A stretch of 64,000 nucleotides of DNA from Pseudomonas sp. PSKL.D1 (GTDB taxonomy: Bacteria; Pseudomonadota; Gammaproteobacteria; Pseudomonadales; Pseudomonadaceae): positions 4,822,001 to 4,886,000 of the forward strand of contig NZ_CP118607.1 of assembly GCF_028898945.1 (NCBI RefSeq), given 5' to 3'. Below are positions 9,784-18,477 of the stretch, in pieces. Both the position numbers and the translations under genes were made by a program. Under the pieces are notes generated by a model, which worked only from the letters and a program-made list of their open reading frames with translations, did no database searches and was not told where the DNA came from. Each line of letters starts with the position of its first letter. The stretch's first letter is position 1.

Positions 9784-10937
9784 TCGAACTGAAGAACCTC
9801 AGCAAAACCTTCAACGTCAACGGCAAGGACGTCAAAGCCGTCGACTCGGTGAGCCTCACCGTCAACGAGGGCGAAATTTGTGTATTCCTCGGCCCGTCGG
9901 GTTGCGGCAAAAGCACCACGCTGAAGATGATCAACCGCCTGATCACCCCCACGTCGGGCCAGGTGTTCATCAATGGCGAAGACACCAGCGCACTGGACGA
10001 AGTCACCCTGCGCCGCCACATCGGCTACGTGATCCAGCAGATCGGCCTGTTCCCCAACATGACCATCGAGGAAAACATCACCGTGGTACCGCGCCTGCTC
10101 GGTTGGGACAAGCAAAAGTGCCACGACCGCGCCCGCGAGCTGATGCACATGATCAAGCTCGAACCCAAGCAGTACCTGCAGCGCTACCCGCGCGAGCTGT
10201 CCGGTGGCCAGCAGCAGCGCATCGGCGTGATCCGCGCACTGGCGGCCGAAGCGCCGGTGCTGCTGATGGACGAGCCGTTCGGCGCGGTCGACCCGATCAA
10301 CCGCGAGATGATCCAGAACGAATTCTTCGAGATGCAGCGTGCGCTGAACAAGACCGTGATCATGGTCAGCCACGACATCGACGAGGCCATCAAACTGGGC
10401 GACAAGATCGCCATCTTCCGCGCTGGCAAGCTGCTGCAGCTGGACCACCCGGACACCCTGCTGGCACACCCGGTCGACGATTTCGTCAGCAACTTCGTCG
10501 GCCAGGACAGCACCCTCAAACGGCTGCTGCTGGTGAAGGCCGAAGATGCAGCGGACAACGCCCCGTCGGTGAGCCCGGAAACGCCGGTGAGCGATGCGCT
10601 GGAACTGCTGGACGAGCACGACCGCCGCTACGTGGTGGTGACCGATGCGCAGAACAAGGCGCTGGGCTATGTGCGCCGGCGTGACATGCACCGCCAGCAG
10701 GGCACGTGTGGGGATTTCCTGCGGCCGTTCAATGCCACGGCGTCGTATGACGAGCACCTGCGCATCCTGCTGTCGCGGATGTATGAATACAACCGGGCGT
10801 GGTTGCCGGTGCTGGATGCCGAGCTGGTGTTTTTGGGTGAGGTGACGCAGGAGTCGATTGCGGCTTACCTGAGTTCGGGGCGCTCGCGAGGGGCGAAGAG
10901 CAGCATCGTGTCGCCGGCGGAGGCGGTGGTTTCCTGA
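9780..10937 (+). CDS. osmoprotectant-type ABC transporter ATP-binding protein with CBS tail
   Basis: The ATPase of the four-gene transporter. Walker A is GPSGCGKST at residues 38-46, then a Q-loop, the SGGQQQRIGVIRAL signature and the Walker B region LLMDEPFGAVDP. After about residue 255 a CBS-type regulatory region follows (PVSDALELLDEHDRRYVVV). In OpuA/OpuC ATPases CBS pairs sense ionic strength and gate transport with osmolarity; by analogy this one may do so too. 385 aa, normal for OpuCA-like proteins. Confidence 0.93.
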   Translation: MIELKNLSKTFNVNGKDVKAVDSVSLTVNEGEICVFLGPSGCGKSTTLKMINRLITPTSGQVFINGEDTSALDEVTLRRHIGYVIQQIGLFPNMTIEENITVVPRLLGWDKQKCHDRARELMHMIKLEPKQYLQRYPRELSGGQQQRIGVIRALAAEAPVLLMDEPFGAVDPINREMIQNEFFEMQRALNKTVIMVSHDIDEAIKLGDKIAIFRAGKLLQLDHPDTLLAHPVDDFVSNFVGQDSTLKRLLLVKAEDAADNAPSVSPETPVSDALELLDEHDRRYVVVTDAQNKALGYVRRRDMHRQQGTCGDFLRPFNATASYDEHLRILLSRMYEYNRAWLPVLDAELVFLGEVTQESIAAYLSSGRSRGAKSSIVSPAEAVVS

Positions 10938-10945
10938 GCGGGCCA

Positions 10946-11002
10946 ATCGCGGATAAATCCGCTCCTACAGCGCTTCCCTGTAGGAGCGGATTCATCCGCG
11001 AT
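10946..11002. repeat. REP-type inverted repeat
   Basis: ATCGCGGATAAATCCGCTCC faces its GGATTCATCCGCGAT counterpart across a short CTACAG..CTGTAG closing stem, between convergent genes. Confidence 0.9.
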
Positions 11003-11017
11003 GGAGGCGACGCAGTA

Positions 11018-13447
11018 TCAGAACCCTACACTGGCCTGCACATAGAACGTCCGCGGTTCCCCCACATAAATGCCCGCGTTATTGTCACTGGACCGGGTGA
11101 AGTACTGCTTGTCGAACAGGTTCTTCACCCCTGCCGCCAGCTTCAGGTTGGACATCTGCGGCCCAAAGTCATACCCGCCACGGGCATGCCAGGTCACGTA
11201 TCCCGGAATATCACCGTACTGCCCATCGGCACTCGGCTCGGTGAAGTAGTCACCATTGAAGCTGCCATCGGCATTGATCCCGGTGCCCGGCGCGCGCTGT
11301 TTGGATTGGGCGTAGGCGTCCAGGTTCCAGGTCCAGCGGTTGATCGCATAACGCACACCGGCAGTGGCCACCTGACGTGAGTAGAACGGCAGGTCACGGC
11401 CTTTGAAGCCCGGGATTTCACCTTCATAAGTAGCACGGGTGAAGGTGTAGCCACCGTTCACCGACAACCCTTCAAGACGCGGGTCCAGGCCTGCCAGGTC
11501 GTAACGCACCGACGCTTCGATACCCTGGTGCTTGGTGGCGCCAAGGTTGGTCCAGCCGACATCGTTGCTGATGTACTGAAGTTCATCGTCGAAGTCGATG
11601 TAGAACGCGGTCAGCTCACCGGCAAAGCTGCCGTTGTCATAACGCGTGCCCACTTCATAAGTCTTGGCCTTCTCCGGTTCCAGGCCGTTCGCGGTGCTGT
11701 CACCGACACCGCCCTGGCCCAACTGGAAGTACTGCAGGCTGCCGAACGAGGTCTCGTAGTTGGCGAACAGTTTCCAGGCATCGGAGATGTGGTACATCAC
11801 GCTCAGTGCCGGCAGCGGTTCGTTGCTGGTGATGCTGCGGTTTTTCTCGGGTACCGGTCGGCCATTGGCGCCGATGACCGGGCGATCGCGCCAGTCGGTG
11901 TTGATGTGTTCGAAGCGGATGCCCGGGGTGATGGTCCAGTTACCGACATCGATCTTGTCGTCAATGTAGTAAGCGCTGGCTTCGGTGCCGCCGCTGCGGT
12001 CCTGGAACACGTGACCGTCAGAACCCGGCACCGGCGTCGGCACGTTGTCCACCAGGCCCAGGCGCGTCGATTGTTCACGCATGGCCTCCTTCAGGTAGCG
12101 GTAGCCCACGCTGACTTCCTGAGTGGTGGGGCCGGCGAAGAAGATGCGCGACACACGGGGTTCGATGGCAAAGGTGTGGTAATTGCGCGGGTACGACGAC
12201 AGCGTCTGCATGTCGCGCGCGGCAATGGCACTGCCGCGGAAACTGTCGGTGTAGTACGTCAGCACCTCGAACTGGGTGGCATCGTCCAATTGGCGCTGCC
12301 ACTTGAACGACACATCTTTGCGGCGGCCCGCGAAATAGTCGTAGTCACGCAGCGACTGGTAAGGGTTGCTGTCGTACTGTGCCTGCGTCAGGCCACCAGG
12401 CATGTCGGCACGGCCATCGTAGTAATGGAAGTTGAGCCAGAACTCGTCGACATCGGTCGGCGCCCAGTGGGTTTTGAGGATGACGTCGTCGATGTCGTTA
12501 CCGTTGTTGCTTTCGCGGTACCCATTACCGTTCACGCCGGTATACAACAACGCAACACCCATGCCGTTGTCGGCAGTGCCGCCGACGAACGCCGACTCGG
12601 TGTGCTTCCAGCCGCCGCGCTGGGAAGTTTCCAGGGTTGTGGACAACTCGGCGGAGGCTTTTTCGGGGATCGCCCGGGTGACAAAGTTGATCACCCCGCC
12701 CACGTTCTGCGGCCCATAGCGCACCGAGCCTGCACCACGCACCACGTCGATGCTGTCGAGGTTGCCCGAGGAAATCGGCGCCATCGAAAGCTGTGGCTGG
12801 CCGTAGGGCGCGAATGCTGCCGGGATGCCGTCGATCAGCACGGTCGAGCGCGGCGAAAGGCGCGAGGTCAGGCCACGCACACCCACGTTCAGCGACAGGT
12901 CACTGCCACCGGTGCCGTTGGAGTCTTGCACCTGCACGCCGGGGATGCCGCGCAGCGCATCGCGCACGTTCATCGTGCCCTTTTCCACCATAGCCTCGCG
13001 GCGCACCACGGTACGCGCGCCGGGGTGATTCTGCACCACCGCCTGGTCGGCATCGCCCAGCCAGTCACCGACCACCTTGATGTCGGTGGGCGCCAGCTCA
13101 AGGCTGCCGCTGCCCAGGTCCAGGGTGGTCGGCAGGGGCTTTACCACCACGGTGTCCTGCGACATTTCGTAGGTCAGCCCGCTGCCCTGCAAAAGTTGCT
13201 GCAGCGCTTCAACTGGCGAAAGCTGGCCAGACACCGCAGGCGCCTGCTTGCCCGCCACCAGCTCTGGGCTGAAAAAAAGCTGCAGGTTGGTTTGCTGGCC
13301 CAGTTGGCTCAGCGCCGAAGCCAATGGCTGGGCCTGGATCTGGATGGCGGTGGCAGCCTGGGCAACCTGGCTGTGGATAGCCATGGTGCTGACCGCAAGG
13401 GCCAGCGCCAGCGCGCTCATGCGTGGAAAAGGTTTTTTGTTGTTCAC
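11018..13447 (-). CDS. TonB-dependent siderophore receptor of the FecA/FpvA type
   Basis: Outer-membrane receptor with a signal peptide (about 1-31, ending SQVAQAA), an N-terminal STN signalling domain (about 45-110, IQAQPLASALSQLGQQTNLQ), a plug domain (TVVRREAMVEKGTMNVRDALRGIPGVQV) and a C-terminal beta barrel ending in the aromatic pattern FYVQASVGF. At 809 aa it has the length of FecA/FpvA transducers. The STN domain and the fecI-fecR pair immediately upstream on the same strand indicate cell-surface signalling: the loaded receptor signals to the anti-sigma factor, which frees the sigma factor to transcribe this gene. The siderophore (citrate, hydroxamate or other) is not decided by the sequence. 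Confidence 0.93.
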   Translation of the reverse strand: MNNKKPFPRMSALALALAVSTMAIHSQVAQAATAIQIQAQPLASALSQLGQQTNLQLFFSPELVAGKQAPAVSGQLSPVEALQQLLQGSGLTYEMSQDTVVVKPLPTTLDLGSGSLELAPTDIKVVGDWLGDADQAVVQNHPGARTVVRREAMVEKGTMNVRDALRGIPGVQVQDSNGTGGSDLSLNVGVRGLTSRLSPRSTVLIDGIPAAFAPYGQPQLSMAPISSGNLDSIDVVRGAGSVRYGPQNVGGVINFVTRAIPEKASAELSTTLETSQRGGWKHTESAFVGGTADNGMGVALLYTGVNGNGYRESNNGNDIDDVILKTHWAPTDVDEFWLNFHYYDGRADMPGGLTQAQYDSNPYQSLRDYDYFAGRRKDVSFKWQRQLDDATQFEVLTYYTDSFRGSAIAARDMQTLSSYPRNYHTFAIEPRVSRIFFAGPTTQEVSVGYRYLKEAMREQSTRLGLVDNVPTPVPGSDGHVFQDRSGGTEASAYYIDDKIDVGNWTITPGIRFEHINTDWRDRPVIGANGRPVPEKNRSITSNEPLPALSVMYHISDAWKLFANYETSFGSLQYFQLGQGGVGDSTANGLEPEKAKTYEVGTRYDNGSFAGELTAFYIDFDDELQYISNDVGWTNLGATKHQGIEASVRYDLAGLDPRLEGLSVNGGYTFTRATYEGEIPGFKGRDLPFYSRQVATAGVRYAINRWTWNLDAYAQSKQRAPGTGINADGSFNGDYFTEPSADGQYGDIPGYVTWHARGGYDFGPQMSNLKLAAGVKNLFDKQYFTRSSDNNAGIYVGEPRTFYVQASVGF

Positions 13448-13555
13448 GTCGTCACGACATCCTGAAGTACGGGATAAACGCCAACCGCATGCAAATGGAA
13501 ATGCTTGGCAGTTGCAGCTGGCGGGGAAGACGAACGAGCGGAAAAAAACCTGAAT

Positions 13556-14518
13556 CTATTTCGCGATTATTTCGCGTGAGCCGTCTTCATGAGCTTTGAT
13601 GGCGACCGGCAGGATGCTCGGCAATGCGCGCAACAGGGCATCGGTGTCGTCGGTGTTGAAGGTGCTCGACAAGCGCAGCTGTGCGACCTTGCCAGGCGCC
13701 ACGCGCAGCGGCTGGCTGCGGTAACGCGAGGCTTCGGCCACCACTTCGGCCAGGGTGGCGTTTTCAAACACCAGCTTGCCCTGGCGCCAGGCGGTCAATG
13801 CCGCAGCGTTTACTGCATAAGGGGTGGCCACCTTGCCCTGCGCATCGATCTGCGACCCTTGGCCTGCAGCCAATTGGGCCAGCGAGTCGCCTTTGCCCTG
13901 CACGCGCACCGAACCCTGCTCCACCGCAACGCGGGTCAGCGATGGGTCCAGGCGGACGTCGAAACGGGTGCCGGTCACGGTGACGCTGCCCTGTGCAGTA
14001 TCGACCACGAACGGGCGGCCGCTGTCGTGGGCCACACTGAACATGGCCTCGCCGGTAGACAGCTGGATGTGCCGCCGCCCCGGGGTGAAGTCAACCTGCA
14101 ACTGCGTGCCGGCATTAAGGTCCAGTTGCGTGCCGTCCGGCAACACCACCTGCCGGCGCTCGCCGAATGCGGTTTGCAAGGTGAGTTGATGATTCAACTG
14201 CTGGTACTTCCAGCCTGCCCAACCAAGCCCCAGTGCCAGCATCGCAACGCTGGCGGCCAGGGCCTGGCGCAGCACGCGCCGACGTGGCAATTGACGCACC
14301 GGCTCGGGCTGGCAGAGGGCTTCGAGGCGTTGGGCGGGGATCAAGTCGGCGGCGGCCCACAGCCGCCCAAGCTGGTCATACTCTTCACGGTGCAGCGGGT
14401 CGGCATCCAGCCAGGCGTGCAACTGCAGCTGCAACCCGGCATCGCGAGGCGCATCCTGCACGCGGGCAAACCATTCGGCCGCCTGCTCGCGGACGGTATC
14501 GATACCGTGCTGTTTCAT
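13556..14518 (-). CDS. FecR-type anti-sigma / sigma regulator
   Basis: Inner-membrane regulator: N-terminal cytoplasmic DUF4880 region (EQAAEWFARVQDAP..WLDADPLHREEYDQL), one membrane segment near residues 85-105 (ALAASVAMLALGLGWAGW), then the periplasmic FecR domain and a C-terminal DUF4974/STN-like part. 320 aa. The start at 14518 has AGGAGA seven bases upstream; an alternative ATG at 14542 overlaps the sigma gene stop (ATGA) and would add eight residues. It should pass the receptor's signal to the sigma factor. Confidence 0.92.
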   Translation of the reverse strand: MKQHGIDTVREQAAEWFARVQDAPRDAGLQLQLHAWLDADPLHREEYDQLGRLWAAADLIPAQRLEALCQPEPVRQLPRRRVLRQALAASVAMLALGLGWAGWKYQQLNHQLTLQTAFGERRQVVLPDGTQLDLNAGTQLQVDFTPGRRHIQLSTGEAMFSVAHDSGRPFVVDTAQGSVTVTGTRFDVRLDPSLTRVAVEQGSVRVQGKGDSLAQLAAGQGSQIDAQGKVATPYAVNAAALTAWRQGKLVFENATLAEVVAEASRYRSQPLRVAPGKVAQLRLSSTFNTDDTDALLRALPSILPVAIKAHEDGSREIIAK

Positions 14519-14538
14519 GAAAGTGGTCTCCTGACTCG

Positions 14539-15024
14539 TCATGCCGACACATCCAGGCGCTCACGCAGATGTCGCAGCGTACGGATCATATACTTTTCGA
14601 CCATGTTCTTGCTCAAGCCCATGCGCTCGGCAATCTCGGCCTGGCTCAAGCCTTCGAGCTTCTGCCAGATGAACACCCGGCGGCAATTGACCGGCAGCTC
14701 GGCCAGTGCCCGCTCGACGCTGTCGGCCAGCTCAAGGGCATGCACGTAGGCTTCGGGGTCGCCACTGCTGGCCGTGCCTTCGTCAAAAGCTTCCAGTGCC
14801 AAGGCCTGACGCCGGTCTTCACGGCGAAAACCGTCCACCGCAATGTTGCGGGCTGTCTGGTGAAGATACGCACGTGGCTGCTCGACCTGCCCGGCCGGGT
14901 TTTCCAGTACCCGCACGAACGCATCGTGGGCCAGGTCCTCGGCCTGCTGACGACTGCGCAACTTGCGCGTCCAGGTGCCGATCAGCTCATGGTAATGGTC
15001 GAGGAAGCCTTTGTGTCCGGACAC
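14539..15024 (-). CDS. FecI-family ECF sigma factor
   Basis: Extracytoplasmic-function sigma factor with region 2 (AEDLAHDAFVRVLENP..PRAYLHQTARNIAVDGFRRE) and region 4 (LPVNCRRVFIWQKLEGLSQAEIAERMGLSKNMVEKYM). 161 aa, normal for FecI. The start is a GTG at 15024; no in-frame ATG lies near, and the ribosome site is weak. A Fur-box-like sequence lies just upstream (15061-15079), so iron repression of the cascade is expected. Confidence 0.92.
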   Translation of the reverse strand: MSGHKGFLDHYHELIGTWTRKLRSRQQAEDLAHDAFVRVLENPAGQVEQPRAYLHQTARNIAVDGFRREDRRQALALEAFDEGTASSGDPEAYVHALELADSVERALAELPVNCRRVFIWQKLEGLSQAEIAERMGLSKNMVEKYMIRTLRHLRERLDVSA

Positions 15025-15060
15025 GGTCTGGGTCGTCAGGGAGGCGGATGAGGGCGTGAA

Positions 15061-15079
15061 TAGTAATGGTTCTCATCAA
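15061..15079 (-). promoter_or_regulatory. Fur-box-like site upstream of the fecI-type gene
   Basis: On the minus strand the 19-mer reads TTGATGAGAACCATTACTA and partly matches the Fur consensus (GATAATGATAATCATTATC). It lies 37 bases before the sigma factor start, where Fur control of FecI-type genes usually acts. Confidence 0.55.
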
Positions 15080-15178
15080 ATGGAGCAATTCCGCCGATCG
15101 GTAACAAAAAATTTATGCGGAAATTGATGGACGGGAGTACTGGTTACTGTGGCCATAAATATGAACACCTTTAGGGCC

Positions 15179-15242
15179 ATCGCGGATGAATCCGCTCCTA
15201 CAGTAAACGCGCAAGGCCCGTAGGAACGGATTCATCCGCGAT
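15179..15242. repeat. REP-type inverted repeat
   Basis: ATCGCGGATGAATCCGCTCC faces GGAACGGATTCATCCGCGAT in the divergent gap between the fecI-type gene and speC. The remaining stretch, 15,243-15,528, shows no gene; it should carry the speC promoter and leader, but I see no unambiguous -10/-35 pair. Confidence 0.88.
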
Positions 15243-15528
15243 GTCCCTCATACGGTCCATTCCACAATTTTTTACGCTTGCGAACCCCAGGGGAACATCT
15301 GCCAGTCACACGAGTCGGTTATTCAACTGACAGGGCGTCGATCCACGGCCAACACGCCGGGATTGCCTGTTGATTCTGCATTCTTCACGCCCTAAAGTGC
15401 GCGCCGAACGTCCATGCTGGAAACGATCCATCCGGCTCAAGTACTGAGTAGGCGAACCAAAGTGGGGATACGGAGGACGTTCAGTTGCAGCCACTTATCT
15501 TTTCAGTTTGCCCATGGAGTCCCTGAGC

Positions 15529-16692
15529 ATGTCGATCCAGGTCGAAGACTATTTCGCGCGTGACACCTTCCAGAAAATGAAGGCGTTCGCCGACAAGCAA
15601 GAAACCCCGTTCGTACTCATCGATACCCAGATGATCAGCCAGGCCTATGACGACCTGCGCGCCGGTTTCGAATTCGCCAAGGTCTACTACGCGGTCAAGG
15701 CCAACCCCGCCGTCGAGATTATCGACCTGCTGAAAGAGAAAGGTTCGAGCTTCGACATCGCCTCGATCTACGAACTGGACAAAGTGCTGGGCCGCGGCGT
15801 CAGCGCCGACCGCATCAGCTACGGCAACACCATCAAGAAGTCCAAGGACATCCGCTACTTCTACGAGAAAGGTGTGCGCCTGTACGCCACCGACTCGGAA
15901 GCCGACCTGCGCAACATCGCCAAGGCCGCGCCGGGTTCCAAGGTGTATGTACGCATCCTGACCGAAGGCTCGACCACTGCCGACTGGCCACTGTCCCGTA
16001 AATTCGGCTGCCAGACCGACATGGCCATGGACCTGCTGATCCTCGCCCGCGACCTGGGCCTGGTGCCTTACGGCATTTCGTTCCACGTCGGCTCCCAGCA
16101 GCGTGACATCAGCGTGTGGGACGCCGCCATCGCCAAGGTCAAGGTAATCTTCGAGCGCCTGAAGGAAGAAGACGGCATCGAGCTGAAGCTGATTAACATG
16201 GGTGGCGGCTTCCCGGCCAACTACATCACCCGTACCAACAGCCTGGAAACCTACGCCGAAGAGATCATTCGCTTCCTGAAGGAAGATTTCGGTGACGAGC
16301 TGCCGGAAATCATCCTGGAGCCGGGCCGTTCGCTGATTGCCAACGCCGGTATTCTGGTCAGCGAAGTGGTGCTGGTGGCGCGTAAATCGCGTACTGCCGT
16401 CGAGCGCTGGATCTACACCGACGTGGGCAAGTTCTCCGGCCTGATCGAAACCATGGACGAAGCCATCAAGTTCCCGATCTGGACCGAGAAGAAAGGCGAA
16501 GCCGAAGAAGTGGTCATTGCCGGCCCAACCTGCGACAGCGCCGACATCATGTACGAAAACTACAAGTACGGCCTGCCGCTGAACCTGGCCATCGGTGACC
16601 GCCTGTACTGGCTGTCGACCGGCGCCTACACCACCAGCTACAGCGCGGTGGAATTCAACGGGTTCCCGCCGCTGAAGGCGTTCTACCTGTAA
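15529..16692 (+). CDS. speC: ornithine decarboxylase, alanine-racemase-fold type
   Basis: PLP enzyme making putrescine from ornithine. It belongs to the eukaryote-like fold-III family rather than the large fold-I enterobacterial SpeC. The PLP lysine is K57 in YYAVKANP; HVGSQQ and GGGFP bind the cofactor phosphate, and CDSADIMYE carries the cross-dimer catalytic Cys and Asp. At 387 aa the length is exactly typical. The start ATG 15529 has GGAG about 10 bases upstream; the ATG at 15514 lacks such spacing. A strong terminator follows. Arginine or lysine as alternative substrate seems unlikely for this family in Pseudomonas. Confidence 0.93.
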   Translation: MSIQVEDYFARDTFQKMKAFADKQETPFVLIDTQMISQAYDDLRAGFEFAKVYYAVKANPAVEIIDLLKEKGSSFDIASIYELDKVLGRGVSADRISYGNTIKKSKDIRYFYEKGVRLYATDSEADLRNIAKAAPGSKVYVRILTEGSTTADWPLSRKFGCQTDMAMDLLILARDLGLVPYGISFHVGSQQRDISVWDAAIAKVKVIFERLKEEDGIELKLINMGGGFPANYITRTNSLETYAEEIIRFLKEDFGDELPEIILEPGRSLIANAGILVSEVVLVARKSRTAVERWIYTDVGKFSGLIETMDEAIKFPIWTEKKGEAEEVVIAGPTCDSADIMYENYKYGLPLNLAIGDRLYWLSTGAYTTSYSAVEFNGFPPLKAFYL

Positions 16693-16695
16693 TGC

Positions 16696-16726
16696 AAAAC
16701 GGGGCCGCAAGGCCCCGTTTTTTTTT
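16696..16726 (+). terminator. rho-independent terminator of speC
   Basis: AAAACGGGGCC, a GCAA tetraloop and GGCCCCGTTTT, followed by a run of T, begin four bases after the speC stop. Confidence 0.93.
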
Positions 16727-16748
16727 GCCAAACAGCCACCACCGGCCC

Positions 16749-16810
16749 GGTGTGGGAGCGGCCTTGCCGGGACGCCGGACCGGTCGGAAAGGGCTGCGGA
16801 GCAGCCCCAT
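16749..16810 (-). terminator. REP-half remnant and terminator of the Sel1-repeat gene
   Basis: The hairpin GGGCTGC/GCAGCCC (16791-16807, loop GGA on the plus strand) is followed on the minus strand by TTTCC, fitting a weak terminator just after the Sel1 gene stop at 16814. The adjacent GTGTGGGAGCGGCCTTGCC at 16750 is a single unpaired REP-like arm. Confidence 0.6.
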
Positions 16811-16813
16811 CAA

Positions 16814-17572
16814 TTACAAAGCACTGCGCTCGACCTGCTCCAACTGCTCGGCATACCGCTGCGCAAACGCCATCAACACCGGCCCGGCCCCCTGCAACGT
16901 CACCAACGCACTGCGCAGAAAATTCAGGTTGCCTTCCACCCGCGCCTGCTCCAGCCAGCGCCCGGCTTCAGCCATCTCCCCGCGCTCGACCAGCACCAAC
17001 CCCAGGCTGAACATCCCACGGAAGTCCCCTGCCTCGGCCGAACGCCGATACCAGCGCACCGCCCGCACCGGGCTTGGCGCCGTGGCAATACCCTGCTCCA
17101 GGTAGCGCCCGTAAATGTTCATCGACTTGGCATGGCCCATCTGCGCGGCCTTTTCATAACACATCAGCGCCTGGGCCTGATTTTCCGGCACGCCGCGACC
17201 GGTAGCCATCAGGTTACCCAAATTGTAAAGGCCCCAATCCAGGCCAGCATCGGCTGCACAGGCATACTGGATGGCTGCCTGGGACAGGTTCACCTCCCCG
17301 CCCCAGCCATGCTCCAGGCAACGCCCGAGCATGTTGTGGGCCATGGCGCTGCCCCCCTGAGCAGCGATACCGAACCAGCGCCGGGCGACGATGGCATCTT
17401 GCTCGATACCGCGCCCGTCCAGCAGGATTTGCCCCAGCAGCGACTGCGCTTCAACCACGCCCTGCCCTGCTGCCGCCAAAATCGCCTGGGCGGCTTGGCC
17501 AGGGCTATGCTCCAACATGGCCTTCAGGCCAGCCACATCTACCACTTCTTCACGACGCAATTGATACGACAC
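16814..17572 (-). CDS. Sel1-like/TPR repeat protein next to piuC
   Basis: 252 aa built of Sel1-type repeats (patterns such as AQSLLGQILLDGRGIEQDAIVARRWF, AMAHNMLGRCLEHGWGG and YNLGNLMATGRGVPENQAQA), which form helical pairs for protein contacts. There is no signal peptide. The start is a GTG at 17572, three bases after the piuC stop, with GAGG overlapping that stop, so it is likely translated from the piuC transcript. In pseudomonads this gene follows piuC; its role in iron uptake is not known to me. Confidence 0.85.
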   Translation of the reverse strand: MSYQLRREEVVDVAGLKAMLEHSPGQAAQAILAAAGQGVVEAQSLLGQILLDGRGIEQDAIVARRWFGIAAQGGSAMAHNMLGRCLEHGWGGEVNLSQAAIQYACAADAGLDWGLYNLGNLMATGRGVPENQAQALMCYEKAAQMGHAKSMNIYGRYLEQGIATAPSPVRAVRWYRRSAEAGDFRGMFSLGLVLVERGEMAEAGRWLEQARVEGNLNFLRSALVTLQGAGPVLMAFAQRYAEQLEQVERSAL

Positions 17573-17575
17573 AGC

Positions 17576-18256
17576 TCAAACCTCAGACCAGCGACGCAAC
17601 AGGTTGTGGTAAGTGCCCGTCAGTTGCAACAGCGACGGGTGTTCCGGCACGTCGGCAGTCAGTTGCTGGATGGCATTGTCCATCTCGAACAACAGCGTGC
17701 GCTGCCCGTCGTCGCGCACCAGGCTCTGGGTCCAGAAGAACGCGGCATAGCGTACGCCACGGGTCACCGGGTTGACTTTGTGCAGGCTGGTGCCGGGGTA
17801 CAGCACCAAGTCGCCTGCTGCCAGCTTGATCTGCTGTACGCCATAGGTGTCCTGAATCACCAGTTCGCCGCCGTCGTAGCTGTCCGGGTCGCTGAGAAAC
17901 AACGTGGATGACAAATCTGTACGCACCCGTTCCGGGCTGCCCTTGGGCTGGCGCAGTGCATTGTCGATGTGAAAACCGAAATTACCACCCTCGCGGTAGC
18001 AGTTGATCAGCGGCGGGAACACCTTGTGCGGCAGCGCCGCCGACATGAAACGCGGGGTTTGCCATAGCCGGTCGATCAGCGCGCTACCGATCTCCTTGGC
18101 CAGCGCATGCCCCTCAGGCAGCTGCAAGTTGTGCTTGGCCTTGGCCGACTGATAACCGGCCGTAACCTTGCCATCGGCCCAGTCAGTCTGCTCCAGGGCA
18201 TCGCGGATGCGCGCAAGTTCGTCAGCGTCGAACAAACCGGGAATGTGAAGCAGCAT
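17576..18256 (-). CDS. piuC: PKHD-type Fe(II)/2-oxoglutarate hydroxylase PiuC
   Basis: 226-aa non-heme iron oxygenase. The iron ligands are visible as H-x-D in FGFHIDNAL and the distal His in [16 protein letters not shown], with Arg of that segment binding 2-oxoglutarate. PiuC proteins sit beside the TonB receptor PiuA/Fiu and are iron-regulated; the native substrate is uncertain. Here it is divergent from such a receptor, with a Fur-like site between them. Normal length (about 226 aa). Confidence 0.92.
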   Translation of the reverse strand: MLLHIPGLFDADELARIRDALEQTDWADGKVTAGYQSAKAKHNLQLPEGHALAKEIGSALIDRLWQTPRFMSAALPHKVFPPLINCYREGGNFGFHIDNALRQPKGSPERVRTDLSSTLFLSDPDSYDGGELVIQDTYGVQQIKLAAGDLVLYPGTSLHKVNPVTRGVRYAAFFWTQSLVRDDGQRTLLFEMDNAIQQLTADVPEHPSLLQLTGTYHNLLRRWSEV

Positions 18257-18288
18257 GGCGACGGCACCGTCAAGAAATGTTAAGGCGC

Positions 18289-18307
18289 CAATGATATTGA
18301 TTCCATT
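18289..18307. promoter_or_regulatory. Fur-box-like site between piuC and the TonB receptor
   Basis: CAATGATATTGATTCCATT resembles the 19-bp Fur consensus (AATGAT-ATTGAT-CATT). It lies 33 bases upstream of piuC in the divergent promoter region, consistent with iron repression of piuC and perhaps of the receptor. Confidence 0.6.
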
Positions 18308-18477
18308 TTACGCCGCACAAGCCCCTTCTGCGCTTAAGACGTTTCAGCAGTGTTAAATCGTAAAGAGAATTTGTAAAGATTGTAAATTTCTGTCAAATGG
18401 TAACCACTCTCAATTGTGACTTACAATCGGTTACATTATGCTCCGCGGCCTTCACACCTTGGGGAAGGTCTACAACA

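Noticed and set aside
9444..10946. A 500-codon minus-strand frame antisense to the osmoprotectant transporter genes
   Set aside because: The sense genes have Walker and permease motifs and ATGA couplings; the antisense product has none.
11528..13465. A 645-codon plus-strand frame antisense to the TonB receptor
   Set aside because: The receptor frame has signal peptide, STN, plug and barrel; the opposite frame is a composition shadow.
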